A DNA stretch of 64,000 bases from Roseisolibacter agri (GTDB lineage Bacteria; Gemmatimonadota; Gemmatimonadetes; Gemmatimonadales; Gemmatimonadaceae), in assembly GCF_030159095.1 (NCBI RefSeq), contig NZ_BRXS01000001.1, forward strand, positions 496,001-560,000, read 5' to 3'. The number at the start of each line of letters is the position of its first letter. The stretch's first letter is position 1. Of the stretch, positions 36,960 through 46,208 are shown piece after piece. The notes below the pieces were generated by a model. That model saw only the letters and a program-made list of their open reading frames with translations. It had not been told where the DNA came from and searched no databases. Both the position numbers and the translations under genes were made by a program.

Positions 36960-38833
36960 ATCCGCTCAAGTCCGCGTTCGGCGTCCTGCAGAAGATCGGC
37001 AAGGCGCTGATGCTGCCGGTGGCCGTGCTGCCCGCGGCCGGCATCCTGCTCGGCGTCGGCAGCGCGAAGTTCATGCAGGACCTCTCGCCCGCGGTCGCGA
37101 ACGTGATGGCGCAGGCGGGCGGCGCGGTGTTCGGCAACCTGGCGCTGATCTTCGCGATCGGCGTCGCGCTCGGGCTCACGGCGAACGACGGCGTCGCGGC
37201 GCTGGCGGCGGTGGTGGGCTTCGCGGTGATGACCGCGACGATGGGCGTGATGGCGCCGTTCGTCGGCTACACCCCGAAGCCGATCATGGGGATGCCGTCG
37301 ATCGAGACGGGCGTGCTGGGCGGCATCATCATCGGCGCGATCGCGGCGGCGCTGTTCAACCGCTTCTACCGGGTGAAGCTCCCGCCGTACCTCGGCTTCT
37401 TCGCCGGCAAGCGCTCGGTCCCGCTGCTGACGGCGTTCGCGGCCATCGGCACGGGCATCGTGCTGAGCCTCGTGTGGCCGCCCATCGGGCGCGGCATCGA
37501 CGTGTTCTCGCACTGGGCGGCGACCGGGAACCCGGCGGCGGCGTTCTCGATCTACGGCGTCGTCGAGCGCTCGCTCATCCCGTTCGGGCTGCACCACATC
37601 TGGAACGTGCCGTTCCAGAACCAGATCGGCACCTACGTCCACCCGCTCACCGGGCAGATCTACCACGGCGAGATCCCGCGCTACGCGGCCGGCGACCCGA
37701 CCGCCGGCTACCTCGCGGGCGGCTACCTGTTCAAGATGTGGGGGCTCCCGGCCGCGGCGCTCGCGATGTGGCACACGGCGCGCCCGGAGAACCGCAAGCG
37801 CATCGGCGGCATCATGATCTCCGCCGCGCTGACGTCGTTCCTCACCGGCATCACGGAGCCGATCGAGTTCGCGTTCCTGTTCGTGGCGCCGGTGCTGTAC
37901 GTCGTGCACGCGCTGCTGGCCGCGGTCGCGTACTTCGTCTGCGTGGTCCTCGGGATCCGCCACGGCACGACGTTCTCGAACGGGCTGATCGACTTCATCG
38001 TCCTCTTCCCGAACTCGACGCGCGGGCTCTGGTTCCTCTGGCTGGGTCCCCTGTGGGCGCTGCTGTACTACGGGCTGTTCCGCGTGATGATCACGCGCCT
38101 CAACCTCAAGACGCCGGGGCGCGAGATCGACGAGGGGATCCCGGGCGACACCGTGACGCCCGAGGCGATGGCCGGCGAGCGCGGACGGATCCCCGGTGCG
38201 CGCGACCCGCTGCCGGGCGCGGTGCCGGTGGGCGCGTCGGCGGCGGGCGGGATGGCGCCGCAGCTCGTCGCCGCGTTCGGCGGGGCCGGGAACATCCGCG
38301 CGCTGGACGCCTGCATCACGCGGCTGCGCGTGGAGGTCAACGACCCCGCGCGCGCCGACGACGCCGCGCTGCGCGCCCTCGGCGCCGCGGGCGTGATGCG
38401 CGTGGGGAGCGGCGTGCAGGCGATCTTCGGCACGCGCTCCGAGAACCTGAAGACGGACATGGAGGAGTACATGCGCAGCCCGGCCGCCGCGGCGGCTGCC
38501 GCTGCGCCGGCGGCACCGGCGGCGCCCGCGCCGGCGGCGGCTCCGGCTCGCGCGCCTGCCGCGGCCATTACCCCGGTGACGGCCGAGCATCGCGCGCGCG
38601 CCACGGCGCTGGCGACGGGACTCGGCAGCCGCCGCAACATCGTCGCCGTGGAGCCGGTCGCGCTGACGCGGCTGCGCGTGCAGGTGCGCGACGCGGGCGC
38701 GGTGAACGACGCCGCGCTCGAGTCGGCGGGCGCGACGGGCGTGTGGCGCGTGTCGGACGACGTCGTGCACGTGATCGTCGGCGAGGACGCGCCGCGCTAC
38801 GCGGCCGCGCTCGCGGAGACCGACGGCCGGTAG
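36956..38833 (+). CDS. ptsG: PTS glucose permease EIICB, PtsG-like, with an extra degenerate EIIB domain
   Basis: The 625-residue permease imports and phosphorylates sugar. EIIC (1-390) closely follows enterobacterial Pts[21 protein letters not shown] at the start, [35 protein letters not shown] and LKTPGRE at the domain end. The EIIB domain carries the phospho-Cys453 in [10 protein letters not shown]. After an Ala/Pro linker (about 505-535) a second EIIB-like domain follows in which the Cys is replaced by Ala569 (VALTRLRV). This second domain cannot be phosphorylated on Cys and may be regulatory or vestigial. Glucose is the likely substrate; N-acetylglucosamine (NagE-like) is less likely by motif. 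Confidence 0.93.
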
Positions 38834-38865
38834 GGCCACCTCACCCATCCCCTCGGGGTACGTCC

Positions 38866-40281
38866 ATGCGATCGCTGACGCTCGCCCTCGCCGCCGCCCT
38901 CGCGCTCGTGGCGTGCGGCGGCCCGCCCGCCGCCGACGTGCGCGACAGCGCCGCGGCCACGCCGGCGCCCGGCGCCACCCCCGCCGTCACGAGCGTCGCG
39001 CACCCCGAGTGGACGCGCACCGCCTCGATCTACGAGGTGAACGTCCGCCAGTTCACGCCTGAGGGCACGATCGCCGCGCTGCAGCGCCACCTGCCGCGCC
39101 TCGACTCGCTCGGCGTCGACATCCTGTGGCTGATGCCCGTGCAGCCGATCGGGAAGAAGAACCGCAAGGGGCCGCTCGGCAGCTACTACTCGATCGCCGA
39201 CTACCGCGCGATCAACCCGGAGTTCGGGACGACGGCGGACATGCGCGCCCTCGTGGACGCGGCGCACGCGCAGGGGCTCAAGGTGATCCTCGACTGGGTG
39301 CCGAACCACACGGCGTTCGACCATCCGTGGATCACGCAGCATCCCGACTGGTACGTGAAGAACCCCGACGGGACGATCTCGAACGCGCGCGACAACGAGG
39401 GCCGCCCCACCGACTGGACCGACGTCGCGGAGCTGGACTACACCAAACCCGCGATGCGGCAGGCGATGCTGGCCGACATGCGCTACTGGATCGACAGCAT
39501 GAAGGTCGACGGCTTCCGCTGCGACGTGGCGGGCGGCGTCCCGGACGACTTCTGGGCGGAGGCGCGCCAGGCGCTGCAGGCCGCGAAGCCGGACGTCTTC
39601 CTGCTGGCCGAGGCGGAGTCGCCGAAGGCGCACGCGGCGTTCGACATGACGTACGGCTGGGAGCTGCACCACCTCCTGAACGAGCTGGCGAAGGGGAAGA
39701 AGCCGACGTCGGCGCTGGACGCGTACCTCGCGAAGCAGGACAGCGCGTATCCGCGCGAGGCGATGCGCATGTACTTCACCAGCAACCACGACGAGAACAG
39801 CTGGCAGGGCACGGAGTTCGAGCGGATGAAGGCGAACCACCTGCCCGCGTTCGTGCTCGCGGCGACGATGCAGAACGGGATGCCGCTGGTGTACACGGGG
39901 CAGGAGGTGAGCATGAACAAGCGCCTCCGCTTCTTCGAGAAGGACACGGTGAACTGGAGCGGGCCGTCGCTGGCGGGCTTCTACCGGCGGATGCTGGCGC
40001 TCAAGGACAGCCAGCCCGCGCTGGCGAACGGTGGCTGGGGCGGCCGGCAGGTCGCGCTGCAGACGAACGGCGGCGACCGCGTCTACGCCTTCACGCGCAC
40101 GCAGGGCGAGAACACGGTGCTGGTGGCCGTCAACTTCGGCGACGCGGCGGCGAACGTGACGTACGAGGGGCTGCCGCAGCCGGGCGCGTACACCGACTGG
40201 TTCGACCGGAAGCGCGCGGAGCTCGCGGCGAGCGGCAGCCTCACGATTCCGGCGCACGGCTACCGTGTGCTGGTGCGTTGA
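38866..40281 (+). CDS. GH13 alpha-amylase-family lipoprotein
   Basis: The 471-residue exported enzyme hydrolyses alpha-1,4-glucans. A lipoprotein signal (LALAAALALVAC, Cys17) precedes a GH13 TIM barrel with the four conserved regions: DWVPNH, the nucleophile Asp220 in GFRCDVA, the acid/base Glu249 in LLAEAE, and the transition-state Asp309 in TSNHDEN. A short C-terminal beta domain follows (VYAFTRTQGENTVLVAVNFG). It is compact and lacks extra carbohydrate-binding modules. It begins 32 nt after ptsG and is the last gene before a palindrome, consistent with feeding glucose or maltose units to the permease. Confidence 0.93.
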   Translation: MRSLTLALAAALALVACGGPPAADVRDSAAATPAPGATPAVTSVAHPEWTRTASIYEVNVRQFTPEGTIAALQRHLPRLDSLGVDILWLMPVQPIGKKNRKGPLGSYYSIADYRAINPEFGTTADMRALVDAAHAQGLKVILDWVPNHTAFDHPWITQHPDWYVKNPDGTISNARDNEGRPTDWTDVAELDYTKPAMRQAMLADMRYWIDSMKVDGFRCDVAGGVPDDFWAEARQALQAAKPDVFLLAEAESPKAHAAFDMTYGWELHHLLNELAKGKKPTSALDAYLAKQDSAYPREAMRMYFTSNHDENSWQGTEFERMKANHLPAFVLAATMQNGMPLVYTGQEVSMNKRLRFFEKDTVNWSGPSLAGFYRRMLALKDSQPALANGGWGGRQVALQTNGGDRVYAFTRTQGENTVLVAVNFGDAAANVTYEGLPQPGAYTDWFDRKRAELAASGSLTIPAHGYRVLVR

Positions 40282-40302
40282 GCCCACCCTGCGAGGAGCC
40301 GT

Positions 40303-40379
40303 GAATCCTGTAAATCCTGTCAATCCTGCTAATCCTGTCTAAGAGCATTCGACAGGATTTACACGATTGACAGGATTGG
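40303..40379. repeat. Family B CAGGATT palindrome, copy 2
   Basis: The left arm has four AATCCTGT-type units (40303-40340) and the right arm three complementary ACAGGATT-type units (40351-40379); the loop is TAAGAGCATTCG. It lies between the GH13 gene and trehalase, both on the plus strand. The terminal TGCCGTTC motif of other copies is absent here. Confidence 0.82.
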
Positions 40380-40435
40380 TTGCAGCGCGCGGGTCGGGCG
40401 ATCGCGCGCGTGTCCCACTCGCAACGATTGTCTCG

Positions 40436-42127
40436 ATGCCACGTCTCGCGTCGCGCTCCACACGACTTCTTTTCCTCACGCTGTCGCTCGGTGCCTGCCG
40501 CTCCGCGCCGCCGACGCCCGCGCCAGCCGCGGTACGCGCGGCGGAGGGGCGCTACGAGCCGGCGCGCGCGCTCGGGGAGCTGTTCGGCGAGGTGCAGCGC
40601 GCGCGCGTCTTCCCCGACGGCAAGACGTTCGTCGACGCGCGGCCGCTCGAGGACCCGGCGGCGATCCGCGCGAGGTGGGCGGCCGAGCGCGCGACCGCGG
40701 GCTTCGACCTCGCGGCATTCGTGCGGCGCACGTTCGAGGCGCCGCATCCGGTGGGCGCCGACTTCCGCCCCGACTCGACGCGCACGATGGAGGCGCACAT
40801 CCGCGCGCTCTGGCCGGTGCTGACGCGGCAGGCCGACGTCGAGGACCCGCGCTCGTCGCTGATCCCGCTGCCGCATCCGTACGTGGTGCCGGGCGGCCGC
40901 TTCCGCGAGGTCTACTACTGGGACTCGTACTTCACGATGCTCGGCCTCGTCGAGAGCGGGCGGACGGACCTCGTGCGCTCGATGCTCGACAACTTCGCGC
41001 ACCTCGTGCGCACCGTGGGCCACATCCCCAACGGCAACCGCACGTACTACCTGGGCCGCAGCCAGCCGCCGTTCTTCGCGGCGATGGTGGGGCTCTACGC
41101 GACGGCCACCGACAGCGCGCAGGCGCTGCGCTGGCTCGACGCGCTGGAGGCGGAGCACGCGTTCTGGATGGAGGGCGCCTCGGGCGTGGCGCCGGGCGGC
41201 GCGCACCGGCGCGTGGTGCGGCTGCGTGACGGCGCGACGCTCAACCGCTACTGGGACGACATCCCCGAGCCGCGGCCCGAGTCGTACCGCGAGGACGAGG
41301 AGCTGGGCCGCGCGTTCCAGGGCGCGGCGCGCGAGGCGTTCTACCGCCACGTGCGGGCGGCGGCCGAGAGCGGGTGGGACTTCTCCAGCCGGTGGATGCG
41401 CGACCCGAAGGACCTGCGGACGCTGGAGACCACCGACCTCGCGCCGGTGGACCTCAACAGCCTGCTCTACCACCAGGAGCGCACCATCGCGGCGCTGCGG
41501 CGCGTCCGCAACCAGCCCGGCGACGCCGCGGTGGCGGCGCGCTTCGACGCGGCGGCCGCGGCGCGGCGCACCGCGCTGCTCGCGGCCGCGTACGATGCCG
41601 CGTCGGGCTTCTTCTACGACGTGCGCTGGCGCACCGGCGAGCGCGTGACCGACCGGCCGACGCTCGCCGCCGCGGCGCCGCTCTACTTCGGCCTCGCGAC
41701 GCCCGAGCAGGGGCGCGCGGTGGCGGCGCGGCTGGAGCGTGAGTTCTCGCGCTCGGGCGGCTTCGTGACGACGCTCGTCGCGTCGGGGCAGCAGTGGGAC
41801 GCGCCCAACGGCTGGCCCCCGCTGCAGTGGCTGTCGATGCAGGGCGTGCGCTGCTACGGCCGCGCGGACCTCGCCGACACGGCGCGCGCGCGGTGGCTGG
41901 ACCTCAACCGCCGCACGTATCGCACGACCGGCAAGATGACCGAGAAGTACGACGTCGTCGATCCGAACCGGCGCGCGGGCGGCGGCGAGTATCCCAACCA
42001 GGACGGCTTCGGCTGGACGAACGGCGTCGCGCTCGCGCTGTCGGCGCAGCTCGCGGGCGTCACGGCACCGCCCGCGGACCAGCAGCGCACGCACGTGTCG
42101 GCGCCGTGCGCGGTGATGACGCGGTAG
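40436..42127 (+). CDS. treA: Periplasmic trehalase, GH37
   Basis: The 563-residue enzyme splits trehalose into two glucose molecules. It has a lipoprotein-like signal (LLFLTLSLGAC, Cys21). Both trehalase signatures are present: PGGRFREVYYWDSYFTMLGL and QWDAPNGWPPLQWLSMQG; the IPNGNRTYYLGRSQPP stretch and the terminal MTEKYDVVDPN plus GGGEYPNQDGFGWTNGVAL also match the family. I chose the ATG at 40436 because it puts a short basic n-region before the hydrophobic core; the open frame begins earlier inside the palindrome. It is flanked on both sides by palindromes, so it is probably a single-gene unit. Glucose made here could enter through PtsG. Confidence 0.96.
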   Translation: MPRLASRSTRLLFLTLSLGACRSAPPTPAPAAVRAAEGRYEPARALGELFGEVQRARVFPDGKTFVDARPLEDPAAIRARWAAERATAGFDLAAFVRRTFEAPHPVGADFRPDSTRTMEAHIRALWPVLTRQADVEDPRSSLIPLPHPYVVPGGRFREVYYWDSYFTMLGLVESGRTDLVRSMLDNFAHLVRTVGHIPNGNRTYYLGRSQPPFFAAMVGLYATATDSAQALRWLDALEAEHAFWMEGASGVAPGGAHRRVVRLRDGATLNRYWDDIPEPRPESYREDEELGRAFQGAAREAFYRHVRAAAESGWDFSSRWMRDPKDLRTLETTDLAPVDLNSLLYHQERTIAALRRVRNQPGDAAVAARFDAAAAARRTALLAAAYDAASGFFYDVRWRTGERVTDRPTLAAAAPLYFGLATPEQGRAVAARLEREFSRSGGFVTTLVASGQQWDAPNGWPPLQWLSMQGVRCYGRADLADTARARWLDLNRRTYRTTGKMTEKYDVVDPNRRAGGGEYPNQDGFGWTNGVALALSAQLAGVTAPPADQQRTHVSAPCAVMTR

Positions 42128-42204
42128 GGCGCTGCGGGCTGCTGCTCTCATTGGCTCCGTGCCCTCGGCGACGGACGTCGCACCCGGCCTGCACGAACTA
42201 CGCG

Positions 42205-42352
42205 TTTGGACGCGGATGCTCCGGATGACAGAACGGATCATCCGGATCGCTCCATGTGGCGCTCGACGCGTTGCCGCCACGCAGAGCGATCCGCAGCATC
42301 CGCGTCATCCGGAGCATCCGCATCCCTCCAAGAGGCAACAGGGGTCCGGCGC
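42205..42352. repeat. Family A long palindrome, copy 2
   Basis: The copy shows GGACGCGGATGCTCCGGATG in the left arm and CATCCGGAGCATCCGCATCC in the right arm, the loop GTGGCG followed by AGAGCGATCCG, and the right terminus AGGGGTCCGGCGC. The outermost left arm is degenerate. It lies between convergent trehalase and GH13 genes. Confidence 0.83.
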
Positions 42353-42381
42353 ACGGAGCCAGGATCCGCAGCGCGCAGCTT

Positions 42382-44205
42382 CTAGAACACGCACCCCGTC
42401 CGCGCCGGCACCGTGATCACGATCTCGCCGCCGTCGCGTCGCGGCGCCGCGCAGCCGCCGATCGCGGCCGCTGGCAGCTCCATCGCGGGCACGCGCAGCT
42501 CGGCCGGCCTCGTCGCATCGTTGTTGAGCGCGATCAACGAGCGCCCGCGGCGGTAGACGAAGGTCTGCTCGCCGACGTGCAGGTGCTCGGGCCGCGCGCG
42601 ACGGAGCTCGGGGCGCGCGGCGCGCAGCCGCAGCAGCGACTGCACGTGGGTCCAGGTCGCCTGCTCGTCGGGCGTGCGGCCGGCGGCCGTGAAGGCGTCG
42701 CGCGCGTCGCCCGCGAAGCCACCCGGGAAGTCGCGGCGGTTGTCCGGGTCGTTGCCGCCCGCCATCCCGAGCTCGTCGCCGTAGTAGAGCAGCGGCGTGC
42801 CGCGCGCGGTCAGCAGGAAGGTGTACGCCAGCCGGAGCCCCGCGTGCGTCGCGCCCGGCTCGCCCATGAACCGCCCCACGTCGTGGAGGCCGAGCAGCGT
42901 GACGAGCGACTGCGGGTCGCGGTAGAGGCGGTCGCGCGAGAGCATCTGCGCGACCTCGCGGATCGAGCTGCCCTTCGCGAACACGTTCCGGATCGGGTAG
43001 AAGAGCGGGAAGTCGAACAGCGCATCCACGCCGTCGTCGATCCCGTCGAACTTCACGCGGCCGCCCTCGAAGAAGGCGATCATCGTCGGATCGCCGTCGA
43101 GCACCTCGCCGACGACCGACAGCATCGGGTGCTCGCGCTTGATCGCGCCCATCCAGTCGCGCCAGAACGACCGCGGCACGTAGGGCCACGTGTCCTGGCG
43201 GATGCCGTCGATCCCGCTCGTGCCCACCCACCAGAGCGTGTTCTGGACGACGTAGCGCGCGACCTCGGGATCGTTCTGGTTCAGGTCCGGCAGGATGTCG
43301 ATGAACCAGCCGTCGAGCGTCGCCCGCCGCATCTCGGGCGTCGCGTACGGGTCGGCGAGCGTCCACGTCTGCCAGGTGTTGGCGAGATGCCGCTGCGCGG
43401 TGCCGTTGTACCACGTCGGCGTCGGCGGGTCCTGCACCCACGGGTGGTAGGCGCTGGTGTGGTTGGCGACCATGTCGAGCACCACCTTGATGCCCTGCGC
43501 GTGGGCGGCGTCCACCAGCCGGCGCAGCTCGGCCCGGTCGCCGAAGCGCTCGTCCACCGCGTAGTAGTCGATCGCGTGGTAGCCGTGGTAGGCCGTCGTC
43601 GGCTTCCCGTCGTAGACCTCCTTCGTGTCGAGCACGTTCGTGTTGTCGTAGATCGGGTTCATCCAGATGGTGGTGATCCCGAGCGACTTGAGGTACGGGA
43701 GGCGCTGCCGCACGCCCGCGAGGTCGCCGCCGTGCCAGCGGCGCGGCTCCGCGCGGTCCAGCAGCCCGCGCGAGACCACCGGCTCGTCGTTCGCGCGGTC
43801 GCCGTTGGCGAAGCGGTCGGGCATGAGGAGGTACAGCACGTCGTCCGGGCCGAAGCCGCCGAAGCGCCCGGCCGCGGCGAGCGGCGGCGCGATGGCGAAC
43901 GGCACGGACGCCTGGCCCGCCGCGGTGCGGAGCGTCAGCGGATAGGACCCCGGCGCGGCGTCGCGCGGCACCGTGACGTCGACGAACAGGTACGTGCCGG
44001 CCGCGTTCACGGTCGGCGTGCCGCACGCGAGGCGTCCGCACTCGAGGCGCGCGCCGGCGAGCTGCCGGCCGCGGACGAGCAGCCGCACGGGATTGATCGA
44101 GTGGCTCGCCCACCAGTCGGGGGGCTCCACCTTCTCGACCGTCGGAGCCTGGGCCCACGCGGGGGCGGCGACGAGCAGGGCAGCCAGCAGGAGGGCGCGC
44201 GTCAT
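42382..44205 (-). CDS. GH13 neopullulanase/cyclomaltodextrinase-like enzyme
   Basis: The 607-residue exported protein has a Sec signal peptide (to PAWAQA), an N-terminal Ig-like domain (about 21-105, PTVEKVEPPDWWASHSINPV) typical of cyclomaltodextrinase-type GH13 enzymes, and a GH13 barrel starting at LYLLMPDRFANGD. Catalytic residues are the nucleophile Asp338 (GIDGIRQDTW), acid/base Glu367 (SVVGEVLDG) and Asp442 (LGLHDVGRF). The MPDRFANGD motif is common in periplasmic alpha-amylases that act on cyclodextrins, pullulan and maltodextrin. It is divergent from the MFS transporter gene at 44310 with only 104 nt between the start codons, suggesting shared control. The palindrome downstream separates it from convergent trehalase. 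Confidence 0.93.
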   Translation of the reverse strand: MTRALLLAALLVAAPAWAQAPTVEKVEPPDWWASHSINPVRLLVRGRQLAGARLECGRLACGTPTVNAAGTYLFVDVTVPRDAAPGSYPLTLRTAAGQASVPFAIAPPLAAAGRFGGFGPDDVLYLLMPDRFANGDRANDEPVVSRGLLDRAEPRRWHGGDLAGVRQRLPYLKSLGITTIWMNPIYDNTNVLDTKEVYDGKPTTAYHGYHAIDYYAVDERFGDRAELRRLVDAAHAQGIKVVLDMVANHTSAYHPWVQDPPTPTWYNGTAQRHLANTWQTWTLADPYATPEMRRATLDGWFIDILPDLNQNDPEVARYVVQNTLWWVGTSGIDGIRQDTWPYVPRSFWRDWMGAIKREHPMLSVVGEVLDGDPTMIAFFEGGRVKFDGIDDGVDALFDFPLFYPIRNVFAKGSSIREVAQMLSRDRLYRDPQSLVTLLGLHDVGRFMGEPGATHAGLRLAYTFLLTARGTPLLYYGDELGMAGGNDPDNRRDFPGGFAGDARDAFTAAGRTPDEQATWTHVQSLLRLRAARPELRRARPEHLHVGEQTFVYRRGRSLIALNNDATRPAELRVPAMELPAAAIGGCAAPRRDGGEIVITVPARTGCVF

Positions 44206-44309
44206 GGCGGAGGGGGCGGCGAGTCCTTCACAAGGTGGAGCACGGGCCACAACTTGACCCCGCAGCGCCCCGTCGCCAGCCCCCACCCCGACGCCGAGGG
44301 ATCGTCCGC

Positions 44310-45716
44310 ATGACGCGGCCCCGACTGAGCTTCTGGCAGCTGTTCAACATGAGCTTCGGCTTCCTCGGCATACAATTCGGCTGGGGATTGCAGCTCGCGA
44401 ACATGTCCGCGGTCTACGAGCGCCTGGGTGCGCGTCCCGACGAGGTGCCGCTGCTCTGGCTCGCGGCGCCGGTGACGGGGCTGCTGGTGCAGCCGATCGT
44501 CGGCGCGCTGAGCGACCGCACGTGGGGCCCGCTGGGGCGGCGGCGCCCGTACTTCCTGACCGGCGCCATCCTCGCGTCGCTGGCGCTCTTCTTCATGCCC
44601 ACCTCGGGCACGCTGTGGATGGCGGCCGGGCTGCTCTGGGTGCTCGACGCGTCGATCAACATCTCGATGGAGCCGTTCCGCGCGTTCGTCGCCGACAAGC
44701 TGGACGTGTCGCAGCGCACCGCGGGCTTCGTGATGCAGTCGCTGTTCATCGGCATCGGCGCCAGCCTCGCGAACGCGCTGCCGTTCGTGCTGGGGCAGAT
44801 GGGCGTCGTGGGCAACACGGCGAGCGGGATCCCGCTGTCGGTGAAGTACTCGTTCCAGGCGGGCGCGGTGGTGTTCATGGCGGCGGTGCTGTGGACGGTG
44901 GTGACGACGTCGGAGTTCCCGCCCGAGGACATGGCGGCGTTCGAGCGCGCGAAGAAGGGGCGCGGCGGGCTGGGCGCGCTCTTCGGCGAGGTGGCGGCGG
45001 CGGTGCGCGAGATGCCCGCGACGATGCGCCAGCTGGCGGTCGTGCAGACGTTCACCTGGCTCGGCCTGTTCTGCATGTGGCTGTTCTTCGTGCCGGCGAC
45101 GGCGCGGCACGTCTTCGGCGCGACGGACCCGCAGTCGGCGCTCTACACGCGCGGCATCGAGTGGGGCGGCTTCGCGTTCGCCTTCTACTCGATCACCTGC
45201 TTCGTGGTGGCGCTCGCGCTGCCGAAGCTGGCCGCGGCGACGAGCCGCAAGGCGGTGCACGCGGGCGCGCTGGTGTGCGGCGGCGTGGGGCTGCTCTCGG
45301 TCTACGCGATCCACAACCAGTACCTGCTGCTCCTCAGCATGGTGGGCGTGGGCATCGCGTGGGCGTCGATCCTGTCGATGCCGTACGCGATCCTGTCGAC
45401 GGCGCTGCCGGCGCACCGGATGGGCGTCTACATGGGCGTGTTCAACTTCTTCATCGTCATCCCCGAGATCGTCGCGTCGCTCGGCTTCGGGCCGCTGACG
45501 CGGCTGGCGTTCGGCGAGAACAACCCGCAGGCGCCGCTCTACGTGGTGATGCTGGGCGGCGTGAGCCTGCTGGCGGCCGCGGCGCTGGTGTCGCGCGTGC
45601 AGGACCTGGGCGACCGCCACGTGCCGGAGCGCGCGGTGATCGACGCGGACGCGCACGAGCGGATGACGGTGCCGCAGTCGGCGCAGCCGGTGCCGAGCTC
45701 CGGGCTGGAGGCCTGA
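44310..45716 (+). CDS. MFS sugar transporter, SLC45/GPH-like
   Basis: The 468-residue protein has 12 predicted TM segments. Features such as FWQLFNMSFGFLGIQFGWGLQ, VGALSDRTWGPLGRRRPYFL and WVLDASINISMEPFRAFVADKL match bacterial relatives of the SLC45 sucrose/maltose symporters. It is a paralog of the transporter at 51124 (shared GFLGIQ, PYFL, MEPxRAFV and AASILSMPY/WASIMGNPY motifs). Divergent arrangement with the GH13 gene makes a maltodextrin or maltose substrate likely, by inference. The ATG at 44310 was chosen because the family's first helix begins directly behind it; an open frame from 44235 adds a Pro/Arg-rich tail only. Two palindromes follow its stop. Confidence 0.9.
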   Translation: MTRPRLSFWQLFNMSFGFLGIQFGWGLQLANMSAVYERLGARPDEVPLLWLAAPVTGLLVQPIVGALSDRTWGPLGRRRPYFLTGAILASLALFFMPTSGTLWMAAGLLWVLDASINISMEPFRAFVADKLDVSQRTAGFVMQSLFIGIGASLANALPFVLGQMGVVGNTASGIPLSVKYSFQAGAVVFMAAVLWTVVTTSEFPPEDMAAFERAKKGRGGLGALFGEVAAAVREMPATMRQLAVVQTFTWLGLFCMWLFFVPATARHVFGATDPQSALYTRGIEWGGFAFAFYSITCFVVALALPKLAAATSRKAVHAGALVCGGVGLLSVYAIHNQYLLLLSMVGVGIAWASILSMPYAILSTALPAHRMGVYMGVFNFFIVIPEIVASLGFGPLTRLAFGENNPQAPLYVVMLGGVSLLAAAALVSRVQDLGDRHVPERAVIDADAHERMTVPQSAQPVPSSGLEA

Positions 45717-45760
45717 GAGGCGGCTGTGTGCTGCGTCCACGACGTTTGCGCACCGGGCCC

Positions 45761-45875
45761 GAACGGCAACGACAGGACGGGATGACAGGATGACGAGGAA
45801 GCTCCGCGGTGCGCGACGTTCCAAGCGCCGGTGCGGAGCCTCCTCGTCATCCTGTCATCCTGTCAACTGCCGTTC
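45761..45875. repeat. Family B palindrome, copy 3, with GAACGGCA/TGCCGTTC ends
   Basis: The arms begin GAACGGCA (45761) and end TGCCGTTC (45875), forming perfect 8-bp terminal inverted repeats. Inside them run GATGACAGGATGACGAGGA and its complement, giving a stem of about 45 bp with few mismatches around a loop of about 22 nt. Confidence 0.85.
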
Positions 45876-45876
45876 A

Positions 45877-46058
45877 GGGTCCGGCGCGCCCGGGCCCTTT
45901 CGCCTTTGGGAGGGATCCGGATGCTCCGGATGAGAACGGATCCTTCGGATCGTCCCTCGCGGGGGCGACGTCCGATGCACTCCGAGGAGCGATCCGTCTC
46001 ATCCGTTCCGATCCGCAGCATCCGCATCCCTCCAAGGGGCCAACAGGTCCGGCGCGCC
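45877..46058. repeat. Family A long palindrome, copy 3
   Basis: The copy carries GGGAGGGATCCGGATGCTCC in the left arm and its partner GCAGCATCCGCATCCCTCC on the right, with the loop GGGGGCGACGTCC and GGAGCGATCCG. GGTCCGGCGCGCC occurs directly repeated at both ends (45878-45890 and 46046-46058). It is the only family A copy between co-oriented genes. Confidence 0.84.
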
Positions 46059-46208
46059 GAGGTATCCCGAGCGGCCATACACGCAGCACGCAGCACGCGA
46101 CACGCAGCCGCCTCCGTGTGACATCGCGCTCCGCGGACCGTCTTGCACGCGGGCGACGCCGCCCCCAGCTTGCGGCCCCGCGCGGCCCGCCGACGTTCCC
46201 GTCTCTCG

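Larger units (their letters stand above)
45717..46208. other. 492-nt intergenic region holding two palindromes
   Basis: No gene is visible. A family B element (45761-45875) and a family A element (45877-46058) lie 1 nt apart. Behind them, near 46079-46110, a short ACGCAGC-type tandem repeat occurs. The promoter of the protease gene at 46209 should be between 46059 and 46208, but I see no convincing -35/-10 pair. Confidence 0.7.

Noticed and set aside
40303-40379. CAGGATT repeats as a possible CRISPR array
   Set aside because: The units are 8-9 bp without spacers and are arranged as two complementary arms, so they form a palindrome, not an array.
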